Part shown: positions 45,729 to 56,591 of the stretch, piece by piece | How positions within the stretch are numbered: the first letter of the stretch is position 1 | Layout: each line of letters begins with the position of its first letter | DNA from: Cohnella rhizosphaerae | GTDB lineage: Bacteria; Bacillota; Bacilli; Paenibacillales; Paenibacillaceae | DNA: 64,000 bases | Direction: 5' to 3' | Assembly (NCBI RefSeq): GCF_029525575.1 | Contig: NZ_JAPDIA010000002.1 | Span: 62,001 to 126,000, forward strand | Program-made: the position numbers and the translations under genes | Notes under the pieces: model-generated | Told to the model about the DNA's origin: nothing | Database searches by the model: none | Seen by the model: the letters and a program-made list of their open reading frames with translations, nothing else

Positions 45729-46709
45729 ATGGGTTATCGCGTGGCCGTGATCGGAGCCGGCATCATCGCGGGCTCGCATCTGAAGGCGATGCGCAGTATG
45801 GATGCGCTCGCGCCCTGCGCGATCGCGGATATTGCCCGGGATCGGGCGGACGCCCTGGCGGCGGAGCACGGCATCCCGTCCTACGCGGACTACAAACAAA
45901 TGATCGAAAAAGAACGGCCGGATATCGCGGTCGTCACCCTGCCTCATTATTTGCACAGGGAAGCCGCGTGCTTCGCCGCAGCCCGAGGCTGCCATGTCAT
46001 GCTCGAGAAGCCGATGGCGATGAGCGCGAGCGAATGCGACGAGATCATCGAAGCCGTATATGCGGGCGGGGTGAAGCTGATGGTCGGGCATACGCAGCAT
46101 TACGACGCGGTCAATCTGGCGGCCAAAGCCTGGATCGACGGCGGCCGGCTCGGGCGTCTGACGATGATCGGCGACAGGCGCCACCAACGGTACGATACGC
46201 CAACGAGGCCGGCATGGTTTTTCGAAAAGGCGAAGGCGGGCGGCGGTATTTTGACGAATCTGGGCTCGCATTCGATCGACAAAATTCAATGGCTGACCGG
46301 CGAGCGAATCGCGAGCGTAACGTCACGCATTCGCTATGCGGAGATGAGAGGGGATATCGAAGGCGGCGGCTCGGCTTTTCTCGTGACCGAATCCGGCATC
46401 CCCGCGACGCTGTCGCAGTCGGGCTATCCTGGCGCCGTCGTCGACGAGACGGAGTTTCGGTTCACCGGCGGCAGCATGAAGCTGCTGACGGGCAGGGAGC
46501 TGTGGATCAGCGAAGGCGGCGATTACGAACAGGTCCCCGTGCCGCCGCAGCCGGACCCGTTCGTCCGCCAGTTCGAAGATTTGCTCGGCGCGATTCGGGA
46601 CAACCGCGAGCCCGAATGCTCGATGGCCTACTCCCGCAGCGTCGTGGCGGTCGTAGAGAGTCTATACCGCTCGCATGAACGAGGGGCGGAAACGCAGGTC
46701 GAACGTTAA
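45729..46709 (+). CDS. Gfo/Idh/MocA-family oxidoreductase
   Basis: 326 aa. The N-terminal Rossmann domain has VAVIGAGIIAGSHLKAM, and the conserved cofactor/catalytic motif is MLEKPMA (EKP, residues about 95-97). The C-terminal domain includes GGGILTNLGSHSIDKIQWL, where the GxHxxD-like His/Asp pair is expected to contact substrate. It should be an NAD(P)-dependent sugar or inositol dehydrogenase. ATG 45729 follows GGAGGAGG at a rather short distance. It opens the third sugar locus. An extended -10 (TTGCTATGAT) lies about 40 bases upstream. Confidence 0.88.
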   Translation: MGYRVAVIGAGIIAGSHLKAMRSMDALAPCAIADIARDRADALAAEHGIPSYADYKQMIEKERPDIAVVTLPHYLHREAACFAAARGCHVMLEKPMAMSASECDEIIEAVYAGGVKLMVGHTQHYDAVNLAAKAWIDGGRLGRLTMIGDRRHQRYDTPTRPAWFFEKAKAGGGILTNLGSHSIDKIQWLTGERIASVTSRIRYAEMRGDIEGGGSAFLVTESGIPATLSQSGYPGAVVDETEFRFTGGSMKLLTGRELWISEGGDYEQVPVPPQPDPFVRQFEDLLGAIRDNREPECSMAYSRSVVAVVESLYRSHERGAETQVER

Positions 46710-46846
46710 AAAGCGCAAGAAGCTTCGCAATCGCAGCAAAAACCGAAGAAATGCGAGGTTTCCGCAAATCGCATCATTGCGCCGCTTCCGCAGCATTCAT
46801 TAAGCTAGGCGGCATAGACACATCGCTTCAGACTGGAGGGTCGCAA

Positions 46847-47752
46847 GTGGCGTTATTCCGATTGAAACTGAACAGAAGCAAGTACCTGCTGCTGCTCTTT
46901 TTGCCGGCGCTCGTCTACTACATTCTGTTCAAGTACGTGCCGATGTTCGGCATCCTCATTTCGTTCAAGGATTACAATCCGTTCAAGGGCATCTGGGCGA
47001 GCGACTGGGTGGGACTCAAGTATTATTCGATGTTTTTTCACAGTCCGGACTTCCCCAAGCTGCTGAAGAACACCGTCCTGCTCGGCGTCTACAAGGTCGT
47101 CTTCGGCTTCCCGGCTCCGATCGTTCTGGCGCTGCTGCTTAACGAAGTCCGGAAGGGCGTCGTCAAGCGGCTCGTGCAATCGATCAGCTATCTGCCTCAC
47201 TTCATCTCGAACGTCGTCGTCGTGAGCATGATGTTCCTCTTCCTGTCTCCGACCAGCGGCCTCGTCAACCACGTGATCGAATGGATGGGCTACGGCTCCG
47301 TCAACTTCATGCAAAACGAGAACTATTTCCGCACGCTCTACATCTTGTCGGAGATCTGGCAGCATATCGGCTGGGAGACGATCATCTATCTCGCGGCGCT
47401 AAGCGCCATCGATCCGCAGCTGTACGAGGCGGCGACCGTGGACGGCGCGAGCCGCTGGCACCAGCTGCGCCACATCACGGTGCCCGGCATCATGCCCGCG
47501 ATCGTCATCCTGTTCATCCTGAACATCGGCCACGTCCTCGACATCGGCTTCGAAAAGGTGCTGCTCATGCTCAATCCGTCGATCTATTCGACGGCGGACG
47601 TGCTGAGCACGTACGTATTCCGGACGGGCATCCAGGCGATGAACTACAGCTACGGCACCGCGATCGACCTGTTCACGAGCGTGGTCAACCTGCTCTTCAT
47701 CCTCACGGCGAACTGGATCAGCCGCAAGACGAGCGAGACGAGCTTATGGTGA
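46847..47752 (+). CDS. ABC sugar permease, LplB type
   Basis: 301 aa. The GTG at 46847 is chosen because GGAGGG lies six bases upstream and the protein then begins MALFRLKLNRSKYLLLLFLP, as in the family. Six helices, the EAA loop (YEAATVDGASRWHQ) and the ending SRKTSETSLW are present. It pairs with the next permease (19-base gap). Its frame is intact. Confidence 0.92.
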   Translation: MALFRLKLNRSKYLLLLFLPALVYYILFKYVPMFGILISFKDYNPFKGIWASDWVGLKYYSMFFHSPDFPKLLKNTVLLGVYKVVFGFPAPIVLALLLNEVRKGVVKRLVQSISYLPHFISNVVVVSMMFLFLSPTSGLVNHVIEWMGYGSVNFMQNENYFRTLYILSEIWQHIGWETIIYLAALSAIDPQLYEAATVDGASRWHQLRHITVPGIMPAIVILFILNIGHVLDIGFEKVLLMLNPSIYSTADVLSTYVFRTGIQAMNYSYGTAIDLFTSVVNLLFILTANWISRKTSETSLW

Positions 47753-47771
47753 GGAAAGGAGCGAACGCGTC

Positions 47772-48640
47772 ATGAAGCCCAAATTCGGTCTATTCGATGT
47801 CATTTTGTATGTCGTGCTGTTCGCCGTCGCCGCGTCCGCGCTGTATCCGTTCATCTATATGATCGCGGTCTCGCTCAGCGGCACCGTGCCCGTGCTGAAG
47901 GGCGAAGTGTTCTTCTGGCCGAAGGAATTCAACCTGAACACGTATACGGCGGTCTTCGACAATCCGGAGATCGGACGCGCCTACGTCAATACGATCCTCT
48001 ATACGGCGATCGGCACGGCCATCTCGCTGATCGTCAGCGCGGCGGGGGGCTTACTCGCTGTCCAAGCGGGACATGCTGTTCCGCAACGGCTTCATGGTCA
48101 TGGTCGTCATCACGCTCTTTTTCAGCGGCGGCATGATCCCGACCTTTCTCGTCGTCAAAAGCTATCATCTGATCGACACCATCTGGGCGATGGTGCTGCC
48201 GGGCGCCGTCAGTACGTGGAATCTGATCGTCATGCGCACGTTTTTCACCGGCATGCCTCAAGAGGTGGAGGAGTCCGGCAAGATCGACGGCTTGACCGAC
48301 ATCGGCATCTTTTTCCGGCTCGTGCTTCCGCTGTCCAAAGCGATACTCGCGACGATCGGCCTCTTCTACGGCGTCGCCATCTGGAACAACTTTTTCTCCG
48401 CGCTGCTCTATCTGCGCGACGCCGACCTGTTCCCGCTCCAGGTCATCGTTCGCAACATGGTGCTGCAGGGCTCCGGCGGCGCCAACGGCGCAGGCAACAT
48501 TGGCGGCGACAGCATGATCGTCGACGAGGCGCTCAAGTACGCCACCATTATCGTGACCACGGTTCCCATCCTATTGATCTACCCGTTCCTCCAGAAGTAT
48601 TTCGCCAAGGGGGGCGCTCATCGGGTCGGTCAAAGGTTAA
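47772..48640 (+). CDS. ABC sugar permease, YtcP type (two frameshifts)
   Basis: About 288 aa after correction. It begins MKPKFGLFDVILYVVLFAVA and has FFSGGMIPTFLVV, the EAA loop (EESGKIDGLTDIGIF), and the ending FAKGALIGSVKG at a stop in 48638-48640. Breaks: +1 in G6 at 48044-48049 (corrected reading AAGAYSLSKRDMLF) and in G6 at 48609-48614. Without the second correction the stop is missed and the frame runs into the lipoprotein gene. Confidence 0.9.
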
Positions 48641-48691
48641 CATACAGACATGGGAAAAATTCGTTCGGAAAACAGAAAGCGAGGGGCAACA

Positions 48692-50265
48692 ATGAACAAA
48701 AAAGACAGCAGTCGTATTATCCGCGGTCATGGGCGCGAGCGTCGTGATCGGCGCGTGCTCGAACAACAACGACGAGGCGAGTCCGTCGCCGTCCGCGTCG
48801 GCCTCGACGTCGGCAAGCGCCGGCGCAAGCGCATCCGCAGCGCCCGCGGAGCTCACGCCGCAAACGTTCACGTTCCTGAACTACAGCAATCCGAGCTGGC
48901 CGTACGACGCGAACTGGAAGATCTGGTCTTATATTAAGGAGAAGACGGGCGTCACGCTGGACATCCAGCTGCCCGCGGGCAATTTGCTCGAGGACGCGAT
49001 CAGCCTGGCCATCGCCGGCGGCGACATGCCCGATATCATGTGGACGCAGGAGAAGCGCCTCGCCGACAAGTTCGGCCAGCAGGGAGCGCTCGTCAACATT
49101 CTCGACTACGTGGACGACATGCCGAACTTCAAGGCCTGGATGGAGAAGTATCCGGCCGAGACGCAGAACATGCTGTCCTCCGACGGCAAGATGTACGAAT
49201 TCCCGAATCAGGGGCTCGGGGGAGTCGAACCGACGGACGTGGATGTACCGCGAGGACGTCTTCAAGAAGCTGAACCTGTCGACGCCGAAGACGTGGGACG
49301 AGCTGTACGAGACGCTCAAAAAGCTGAAGGCGGAATACCCGGACAGCTATCCGCTTACGGTGCGCAACGGACTGCGTTACTTCGAGGACTTCGCGGCGGG
49401 CTTCGGCGTATCGGCGCCGGTCGACGCGCAGCGGGCAAGCGCCTATCTGGACGGGACGAGCGGCGAATGGAAGTATGCGCCGATTCAGCCTGCGTACAAG
49501 GACATGCTCGTATATTTCAACAAGTTTTATAAAGACGGACTTATTCCGAAGGACTTCCTGACGATCGATACGAAGATGTGGCAGGATATCGTGTCCACGA
49601 ACCGCGCGTTCGTCACGCTCGACTATATCGGGCGGATCGACTTTTACAATAGCGCGCTGCGCAAGGACAATCCGGACTTCTCCATGAACTTCATGGCGCC
49701 GCCTGCCGGTCCGTCCGGTCTGCAGAAGAACGCGTTCACGGCCGTCACGGAGGAAGGCTTCATGATCTCCTCCAAGTCCAAGAAGATCAAGGACATCGTC
49801 AAGTTCATCGACTTCTTCTATTCCGACGAAGGACACGAGCTGGTGAGCTGGGGCAAGGAAGGCGATACCGTCAGCGGCGGCAGCTTCATCGAGAAGTACA
49901 CGGACATCTCGGATCTGCGCAAGAAGACGGGGCTGTCGACCGACGGCACGTATACCTGGTTCGATTTTAACGCGCACATCTCGGTCTCTTCGCCGGAGCT
50001 GAAGTCGGCGTACGAGCAGGCGCCGCAGTTCGACAACGACAAGACGTCGACGCCGCCGTTCACGCCGGAGGAGCAGCAGGTGCTGAGCACGAAGGGCGAT
50101 TCGCTGAACAGTCACCGCGACGAGAACTTCGCGAAGTTCATCATGGGCACGCGCAGCTTCGACACGTGGGACAAGTTCGTCGAGGAGCAGAAGAAGCTCG
50201 GCTACGAGGAGATTCTGGACATTTACAAAAAAGCGGACGAGCGCGCGAAGGCGGCCGTGAAGTAA
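48692..50265 (+). CDS. Extracellular sugar-binding lipoprotein (two frameshifts)
   Basis: About 523 aa after correction. ATG 48692 follows GAGGGG. Removing one A from A6 at 48698-48703 gives MNKKTAVVLSAVMGASVVIG followed by the lipobox cysteine (VIGAC) and a Ser/Ala/Pro linker. In the raw frame no signal peptide appears. A second +1 in G5 at 49218-49222 is corrected to GLGESNRRTWMYREDVFKKL, a conserved binding-protein motif. The binding domain begins TPQTFTFLNYSNPSWPYDAN. It partners the two permeases just upstream. Confidence 0.9.
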
Positions 50266-50344
50266 GCGAACAAGCGAGCGGTTAGCGGAATAAGCAGTTA
50301 ACGAAAACAAGCAGTAAAAGCAACAAGCAGCAAACGGAATTATC

Positions 50345-50378
50345 GCAAGCCCCGTTGGTCGAGTCGGCGGGGCTTTGC
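50345..50378 (+). terminator. Stem-loop between binding protein and S-layer lyase genes
   Basis: GCAAGCCCCG pairs with CGGGGCTTTGC around a 13-base loop. Only three T follow, so it may be partial. Just upstream (50265-50335) is a purine-rich stretch with several AACAAGCAG-like repeats. Confidence 0.4.
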
Positions 50379-50409
50379 CATACCCATAGGCGCGAAAGGA
50401 AGGTTCTGC

Positions 50410-53400
50410 ATGACTCTTCTCAAGTTGAAAAAGAAGCTGGCGGCCGCGATGGCCGCGCTCCTGCTCGTCTCGAGCGCGCTGGCGGCGCTGCCGCCAAAGG
50501 CGGCGGAGGCCGCCGGCGGGGCCGATTCGCCCTTGATCGTCCCTTATGCGCAGCAGCTGAACGCGATGGATTCGGCGACCAACGCCACCGGCGACACCGT
50601 TGGCACGGCAGGCGTCGCGCTTGTCCCGAATACCGATCCGGCCTATATCAAGGAAGGCACGGGCTCCAAAAAGTGGCTGCTCGCGATTAACGTCGATGCC
50701 GCCAATCCGACGACTTATATCGCGGGCGCGGCGCTGATCTACCCGAAGGTCGCGCCGAGCGTCGATCTGAACGGCTACAGCACGCTGAAGTTCTGGGCCT
50801 ACAACGTAAAGGCCCGGACGGGCGACCAGGCGGACAAGCCGATCCAGCTTCGTTTTTTCATGAAGGGCGACAGCGAGTATTATTACTACCGCTTGCCGCT
50901 CGACTGGACCGGCTGGAAGGAAGTCGAGATCCCGCTGTCCGTCGTCAAGACGCAGACGAGCTCGGCGGGCGTCAAGGCATGGGGACCGCTGGATTACGTC
51001 CGGCTCGATCAGGCCGGCGTCGGCGGCACGACGCTCGATCCGACGCTTGGCATGTACCTCGACGACTTCCGCCTGACGGGGACCGGCGAGGTGTATCCGG
51101 CCGTCGCGGACAAGCCGTCGGGCGAGTACGTCAACAAGGCGACGGTGTCGCTGTCCAGCGCGACTAAGCCGTCGGTGCTTGCGGGCGTGTACTACAAGCG
51201 GGTCGGCGTCGACGGCGACTTCCAGCGTTACAACGCGCCGCTCGTGCTGACCGCGGATACGACGCTTGTCGTCAAGTCGTCGCTCGCGGGAACGGACAGC
51301 GCGGAGTCGACCTATAACTATACGTTCGTCTACCGCGACTTCGTCGAGAACGTGACGGCCAGCCCGCCTGCCGGCACGTACGCCGAGGCCAAGACGGTAT
51401 CGCTGAGCTCGGCCACCGAAGGCGCGGCGATCTCCTACAAGGTCGAAGGCGTGGATGCGGCCTTCAAGCCGTATACGGCGCCGCTGCTCGTCGACCGTTC
51501 GCAGACGATTACCGCCAAGGCTGAGTTCGAAGGCAAGGTCAGCGAGGAGACGAGCTACGCCTACGACATCGATCTGTCGAGCAGCTCGAGCCTGCCGATC
51601 GGCAACACGGAGACGTTCGCCGGCTGGACGAATACGACGCCGACGGCCTCGCCGGCCGTGCTCGGCAGCTTCTCCGGCAAGTGGACGGACCCGACATCGC
51701 CGATCGACGTTACGGACATTGCGAATTCGCCGTGGCAAGCGAACGATCAGCTCGAATTCTGGCTGTATTCGGACCGCGTGTCCAACAAAAAAAGTGTACG
51801 TCATCATCAGCACGCCGGACGACGCGAATCCGGGCAACGAATATTTCATGAGCTCCTTTTTCGTCGACTGGCAGGGCTGGAAGAAGCTCGAGCTGCCGTT
51901 CAATAAATTCCTTAACTCCAACGGCGGCGCGAAGCTGGACAATATCCGCAAGGTCATTATCCATCCGCGCTGGTACGATTCGGACCCGGTGTCGAGTCCG
52001 GACGACAAGCTGTACTTCGACGCGATGGCGCTCGCCAAAAACGCGGTCGAGCCGTCGATCCGGCAGATCGGCAAAAGCGCGCTGCCGGGAAGCGAGGTTC
52101 GCTATTCCTTTTCGCTGAAAAACATCGGCGGCGCCGATACGGCCTATGCGCTGTCGCTGAAGACGCCGATGGGAGCAGGCTACGGGACGACGTTCCCGGC
52201 GACGACCGCCGTCGCGGCGAACGGCGCCGAGACGGACGTCGACGTGCTGGCGACCGTGCCGGCTTCGGCTGAGGCGGGCAGCGCGACGAAGGCGATCCTG
52301 AACGTCCACCCGCTCGCGGGCGGCAAGGATACGACGATCGAACTCAATCTCAAGGTAGGTGCGCCGAGAAGCGTGACGAAGCAGCATCCTTACGTGATGG
52401 CGTCTCGGGATCAGTTGGCCGAGGCGAAGAACAAGATCGGAACCTACGGCTGGGCAAGCGACTATCTGGCGGCAATCCGGCTGAAGGCCGACGAATGGGT
52501 CGACAAAACGGTGTATTATCCGTCCAAGCCCGGCGGCGAGAGTACGCTTTACGTTTGCGGGGATACGCCGCTCGTCTTCGACTACGACAAGCCGCACGAG
52601 CATCTGTGTCCGACCGACGGCACCTGGCACACGGGGGGATGACCTTGACGCGGCATGGCGGTTCACCGCGCATACGCTCAACATCGAGGCCGCGCGCAAT
52701 CTCGCGCTCGTCTACGCGCTGACCGGCGAGACGAAGTACGCGGCCAAGGCCAAGGAGATTCTGACGCATTATGCGGCGCTGTATCCGAGCTATCCGCTGC
52801 AGCCGCTGAACGGCAGAATCTATTATCAGTCGCTCGACGAGGCCGTCCAGATCATCGAACTGGCGCATGCCTACGATCTGATCGAGCCTAGCGGCCTGCT
52901 GTCCGACGCGGAGAAGTACGACATCGAGCAGAACCTGTTCGCGCCTTCGGCGAAGACGCTGCAGGGCTACGACGTCGGCAAGTCCAACTGGCAGACGTGG
53001 CACAACGCGGCGATCGGCACGATCGGAGCGATTCTGGAGGACAAGACGCTGATGGATTTCTCCGTTGAGGGCCGCAGCGGGTTCAACTTCCAGATGGCGA
53101 ACAGCGTGCTGTCCGACGGCTTCTGGTACGAGGGCGCGATCGGGTACCATTTCTATGCGCAGTCCGCGTTGTTCGATCACGCGCAGGCGCTGCTCGGCAT
53201 GGGCTACGACCTTTTCGCCAACCCGAACTTCAAGAAAATGTACGACGCGACGCTGCAGTACGCGTTCCCGGACCTCGGCATCATCAACGGCAACGACTCC
53301 GGCAAATACCCGACGAGCCTGGCGGCGCCGGGACGCGTTGTGCCGATGGATTACGAGGCCGTCTACGCGCACTATGGCGATCCTGTCTATGCAGCGCTGC

Positions 53401-55748
53401 TTAACAAGCTTTATGCGGATAAAGGCCGTGTCAGAGGCGGGTTCGTCGTGCCGGGCAATACCGCTTCCGGCATTGCGGGCGAGCAGGCGGTCTTCTATGG
53501 CGCCGAGACGATTCCGAGCGGAGGATCGCTGTCCGCGGAGAGTATGAACTTCACCGGGCTCGGCCACTCGGTGCTGCGCGCCGGGGAGGGCGCGGATCAA
53601 CTGTACGCGCTCGTCGACTACGGCCTGCACGGCGGCTATCACGGACATCCCGACAAGCTGCATCTCGAGATATTCGGCCAGGGCGAACGTCTCGCGCCGG
53701 ATCTCGGCATTCCGCCTTACAGCAATTCGATGTACGAGTCCTACTATAAAAAGTCGTTCGCCCACAATACGGTGCTGATCGACGGGGATACGCAGCAGAT
53801 CCCGACGGCGAACGGCGCGGAAACGTACGAGCCGACGAAGCTGTTCCTGCAATCCGGACCGCTCGGCATCATGACCAATACGTCAAGCCAGGCCTACGCG
53901 GGCATGGACCGGTACGAGCGCACCGTCGCGGTGACGAAGGATTACCTGATCGATCTATTCAGCGTCGCCTCCGGCACGGAGCGACAGTACGATTGGGTGC
54001 TGCACGGCATGGGCGACTTCCAGGCGGACCAGGCGATGACGCCGTATGCAGGTCCGCTCGGCACGAAGGACGCTTACTCCTTCTTCCGGAACGGCAAGTC
54101 GCAGGACGTAACCGGCAAGTGGGAGGGCGCCTGGAAGCTGCCGTCCGGCAACGGGCTGAAGCTGTTCAGCCTCACCGCCGCGCCCGATGCGCCGACGCAG
54201 ATGATCGTGGGCGAAGCGCCGGGACCGGGCAACGCGACCGACGTCTATACGCCGACGCTGGTGAACCGCGTGCAGGCGAAGAGCGCGCAATTCGTCAGCG
54301 TGTTGGAGCCGTATGCCGGGGAGAGCGCGATCGCCTCCGCCGACAGGACGGAGGACGGGCGGATCCAAGTGAAGCTGAGGGACGGACGCGAACAAGTCTT
54401 CTATTATAATGCGAATGCGGAGACGGCCGGCGCGCTGCAATATTACTTCGTCGACGGGAAAGAAGGGACTGCGGCTCAGGTGAGGCCGACTGCCGGCTAC
54501 GCGGGCGGCGTGCTTGATCTTGCCGCCGGCGTTGACGGCGCGTTCGACAGCCTGACGGTCGTCGTATACGCGCCAGGCACGACCAAGGTGCGCTGGAACG
54601 GCGAAGAGATCGCCTTCAAAGCGGACAACGGCTTCGTTATGGCGAGCGTGCAGTCGGAAGACGAGCCCGAGCCTTCCACTTCGCCTTCGCCCTCGCCGTC
54701 GGCAACCCCGACTCCGACGCCAACCCCAACGCCGACACCAACGCCGGATTATGGGACGCCGCCGACGCCGACCCCTGCCAAGCAGGCGGAGCGGCAGGTG
54801 CAGGCCGGAGAGGCCGCCTCGCTGACGCTTGGCCAGGAAGTCACCGTAACGATACCGGCCGGCGCGTTAAATCAAACCGCGACCTACAAGATCGCCAAGC
54901 TGGAAGACGCGGCCATCGTTGCGCAGCTCCTGAAGGATGGCGATCGCGCGGCGAGCCCGATCTACGAGATCACGAAGAGCGAGCCGGGCCAATTCGGCGC
55001 GCCGATCAAGATCCGGTTGATGTTCGACCCCGCCAAGATTGGCGAAGGGCAAAAGCCGTCCATTCATTATTACGACGAAACGCAAAAGAAGTGGGTGGAG
55101 ATGGGGGGCACGGTCGACGGCAATGCCGTCGAGGTCGCGTCCGACCATCTTACCAAGTTCGCCGTACTCGCCGTGAACGCATCCCCGGATGCGGCATTTA
55201 CAGATACGCAAGGGCACTGGGCGAGCGCCGACATTCAGGCCGCAGCGAAGGCAGGTATCGTGAAGGGTTATGAGGACGGCACCTTCAAGCCCGATCGGCG
55301 CGTCACGCGCGCGGAGTTCAGCGTCATGCTGATGAATGCGCTCCAGCCCGAAGAACGGACCGGCGCCGTGCCGGACTTCGCCGACCGCGATCAGCTCGGC
55401 GACTGGGCGGCCGAGGCCGTCGCGCAGGCGGTCAAAGCCGGCATCCTGCACGGCTACGACGATCGCACGCTCCGGCCGAACGCCGGGCTGACCCGCGCGC
55501 AGCTCGCGGTCATGCTCGCGGCCGCGCTGGGCGGCGGGCGTGAAGCGGATTCCGTCACCTCCGCCTTCGCCGACGAAGCGCGCATCCCTGCCTGGGCGAC
55601 CGGCGCCGTGCGCGCGGTTCAAGCGGCGGGCCTCATGAAAGGCCGCGCCGCCGGACGCTTCGAGCCCGACGGAACCGTCACCCGCGCCGAAGCGGCGACG
55701 GTCGTCGTACGTATAATCGAGCTCATGGAGGCCAAGGCGCGTCCATAA
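50410..55748 (+). CDS. S-layer-anchored polysaccharide lyase (heparinase II/III / alginate-lyase-like; two frameshifts)
   Basis: About 1778 aa after correction. Signal peptide (KKLAAAMAALLLVSSALAAL...AEA); two carbohydrate-binding beta-sandwich regions (residues 30-225 and about 400-530) around two chitobiase-C-like repeats; an (alpha/alpha)6 lyase region with SNWQTWHNAAIG and ALTGETKYAAKAKEILTHYA; a heparinase II/III-type beta domain with GYHGHPDKLHLEIFGQG; a PTPTPT linker near 1430; a beta domain; and three C-terminal SLH repeats (GHWASADIQAAAKAGIVKGY...; GILHGYDDRTLRPNAGLTRAQ...; GLMKGRAAGRFEPDGTVTRAE). It is a cell-surface uronic-acid-polymer lyase. Breaks: +1 in A7 at 51787-51793 and in G6 at 52633-52638, the latter creating a false stop. 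Confidence 0.85.
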
Positions 55749-55763
55749 GCTCGCCGTAAAAAT

Positions 55764-55804
55764 ATGCCGCTGGCGCCCGTATTCGGGCGGCCGGCGGCAT
55801 TTTA
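55764..55804 (+). terminator. Terminator after the S-layer lyase
   Basis: ATGCCGCtGGCgCCCG pairs with CGGGCggCCGGCGGCAT around TATT, followed by TTTA. Strong stem, modest T-run. Confidence 0.7.
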
Positions 55805-55813
55805 GTATCCCGA

Positions 55814-55918
55814 GTGATTTTGAAAAAGATAAATGTAAACGGCGTCGACCTCGCCCTGGTGCCAATCCCTAAACTGCATGAGCGAATGCAGGAGCAGGGC
55901 GTTAAGTTTCTAAAGTAG
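55814..55918 (+). other. Possible small ORF or gene tail (34 codons)
   Basis: From GTG 55814 the frame reads a mostly polar peptide containing NVNGVDLALVPIPKLHERMQ and ends KFLK at a stop in 55916-55918. There is no ribosome site and no further upstream gene part, so it may be the leftover 3' end of a lost gene. I do not recognise it. It sits between two terminators. Confidence 0.2.
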
Positions 55919-55928
55919 GGCGAAAAAA

Positions 55929-55973
55929 GAAGACCGCCAAGGAGCAGGCGCGGTTCCCGCGCGGTCTTTTTTG
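55929..55973 (+). terminator. Terminator hairpin
   Basis: AAGACCGC pairs with GCGGTCTT (inner loop with further CGCGG/CCGCG pairing) and is followed by six T. Confidence 0.8.
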
Positions 55974-56045
55974 CTATAAGATGCGTATGGGCTCTTACGG
56001 ATTCGTAGAAGTTCTTCATGTTCAAATCTTGACAATAATAAGCTG

Positions 56046-56064
56046 TGTAACTATTATAGTTACA
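56046..56064 (+). promoter_or_regulatory. Rrf2 operator, copy 1
   Basis: Perfect inverted repeat TGTAACTA-tta-TAGTTACA directly upstream of the ribosome site of the Rrf2 regulator. A related copy precedes the next gene. Confidence 0.7.
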
Positions 56065-56084
56065 TAAAGAAGGAGGTGAGCGAA

Positions 56085-56519
56085 GTCAAAATCAGCACCA
56101 GATTCTCTGTAGCGATTCATATACTGAGCATGTTGTCGATGGGTAAAAATACGATCTGTACGTCTGAGCTGTTTGCGAGCAGTGTAAACACAAATCCGGT
56201 TGTTATTCGTCGAATAACCGGTATGTTGAAAAAAGCAGGCTTCATCAATGTGAATTTAGGTTATGGGGGAACGACGCTTTTAAAGCCAGTCGACCAGATA
56301 ACCTTGCTTGACGTATATCGGGCGGTTGATGCTGTGAAAGAGGGGCACCTGTTTCAGATTCATGAAGATACAGCACTGTCGTGTATTGTTGGAGCTAATA
56401 TTCAAAATGTTCTTGCGGTTATATTTAAAAAAATCGAAATTTCTATGGAAGATGTTCTCGCTAGCTTCACTATACAAGATGTTGTAAATGATTTATTAAA
56501 AAAAGGCACAGTAAGATAA
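56085..56519 (+). CDS. Rrf2-family transcriptional regulator
   Basis: About 144-147 aa. The fold is the Rrf2 winged helix: KISTRFSVAIHILSML, SELFASSVNTNPVVIRRITG as recognition helix, and GGTTLLKPVDQITLLDVYRA as wing. A lone Cys in ALSCIVGANI sits at the position where some members carry regulatory or cluster cysteines; no three-cysteine iron-sulfur motif is present. The start is uncertain: AAGGAGGTGA (56070-56079) points to codon 56085, but that codon is GTC; the only standard start, GTG 56076, lies inside the ribosome site. Low GC, unlike its neighbours. It probably represses itself and the NmrA-like gene through the shared operator. The pair resembles ywnA-ywnB in gene order. Confidence 0.82.
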   Translation, partial: VKISTRFSVAIHILSMLSMGKNTICTSELFASSVNTNPVVIRRITGMLKKAGFINVNLGYGGTTLLKPVDQITLLDVYRAVDAVKEGHLFQIHEDTALSCIVGANIQNVLAVIFKKIEISMEDVLASFTIQDVVNDLLKKGTVR

Positions 56520-56532
56520 AGGCCTTTTTTTT
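56498..56532 (+). terminator. Terminator overlapping the Rrf2 stop codon
   Basis: AAAAAAGGC and GCCTTTTTT(TT) pair across the last codons of the Rrf2 gene. The NmrA-like gene then needs its own promoter, consistent with the second operator. Confidence 0.65.
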
Positions 56533-56541
56533 AGATCACTG

Positions 56542-56560
56542 TGTAACCGTAACGGTTTCA
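56542..56560 (+). promoter_or_regulatory. Rrf2 operator, copy 2
   Basis: TGTAACCG-taa-CGGTTTCA has the same 8-3-8 layout as copy 1 with one mismatch, and a further GTTACA half-site follows at 56561-56566. It lies 30 bases before the NmrA-like start. Confidence 0.65.
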
Positions 56561-56591
56561 GTTACATATGAAATTTAAAGGAGAAATTAAA

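Noticed and set aside
711..53000. Programmed ribosomal frameshifting as cause of the split genes
   Set aside because: It would require the same shift in unrelated genes at different kinds of run (A, C, G, T) with no common slippery heptamer or downstream structure. Sequencing error explains all at once.
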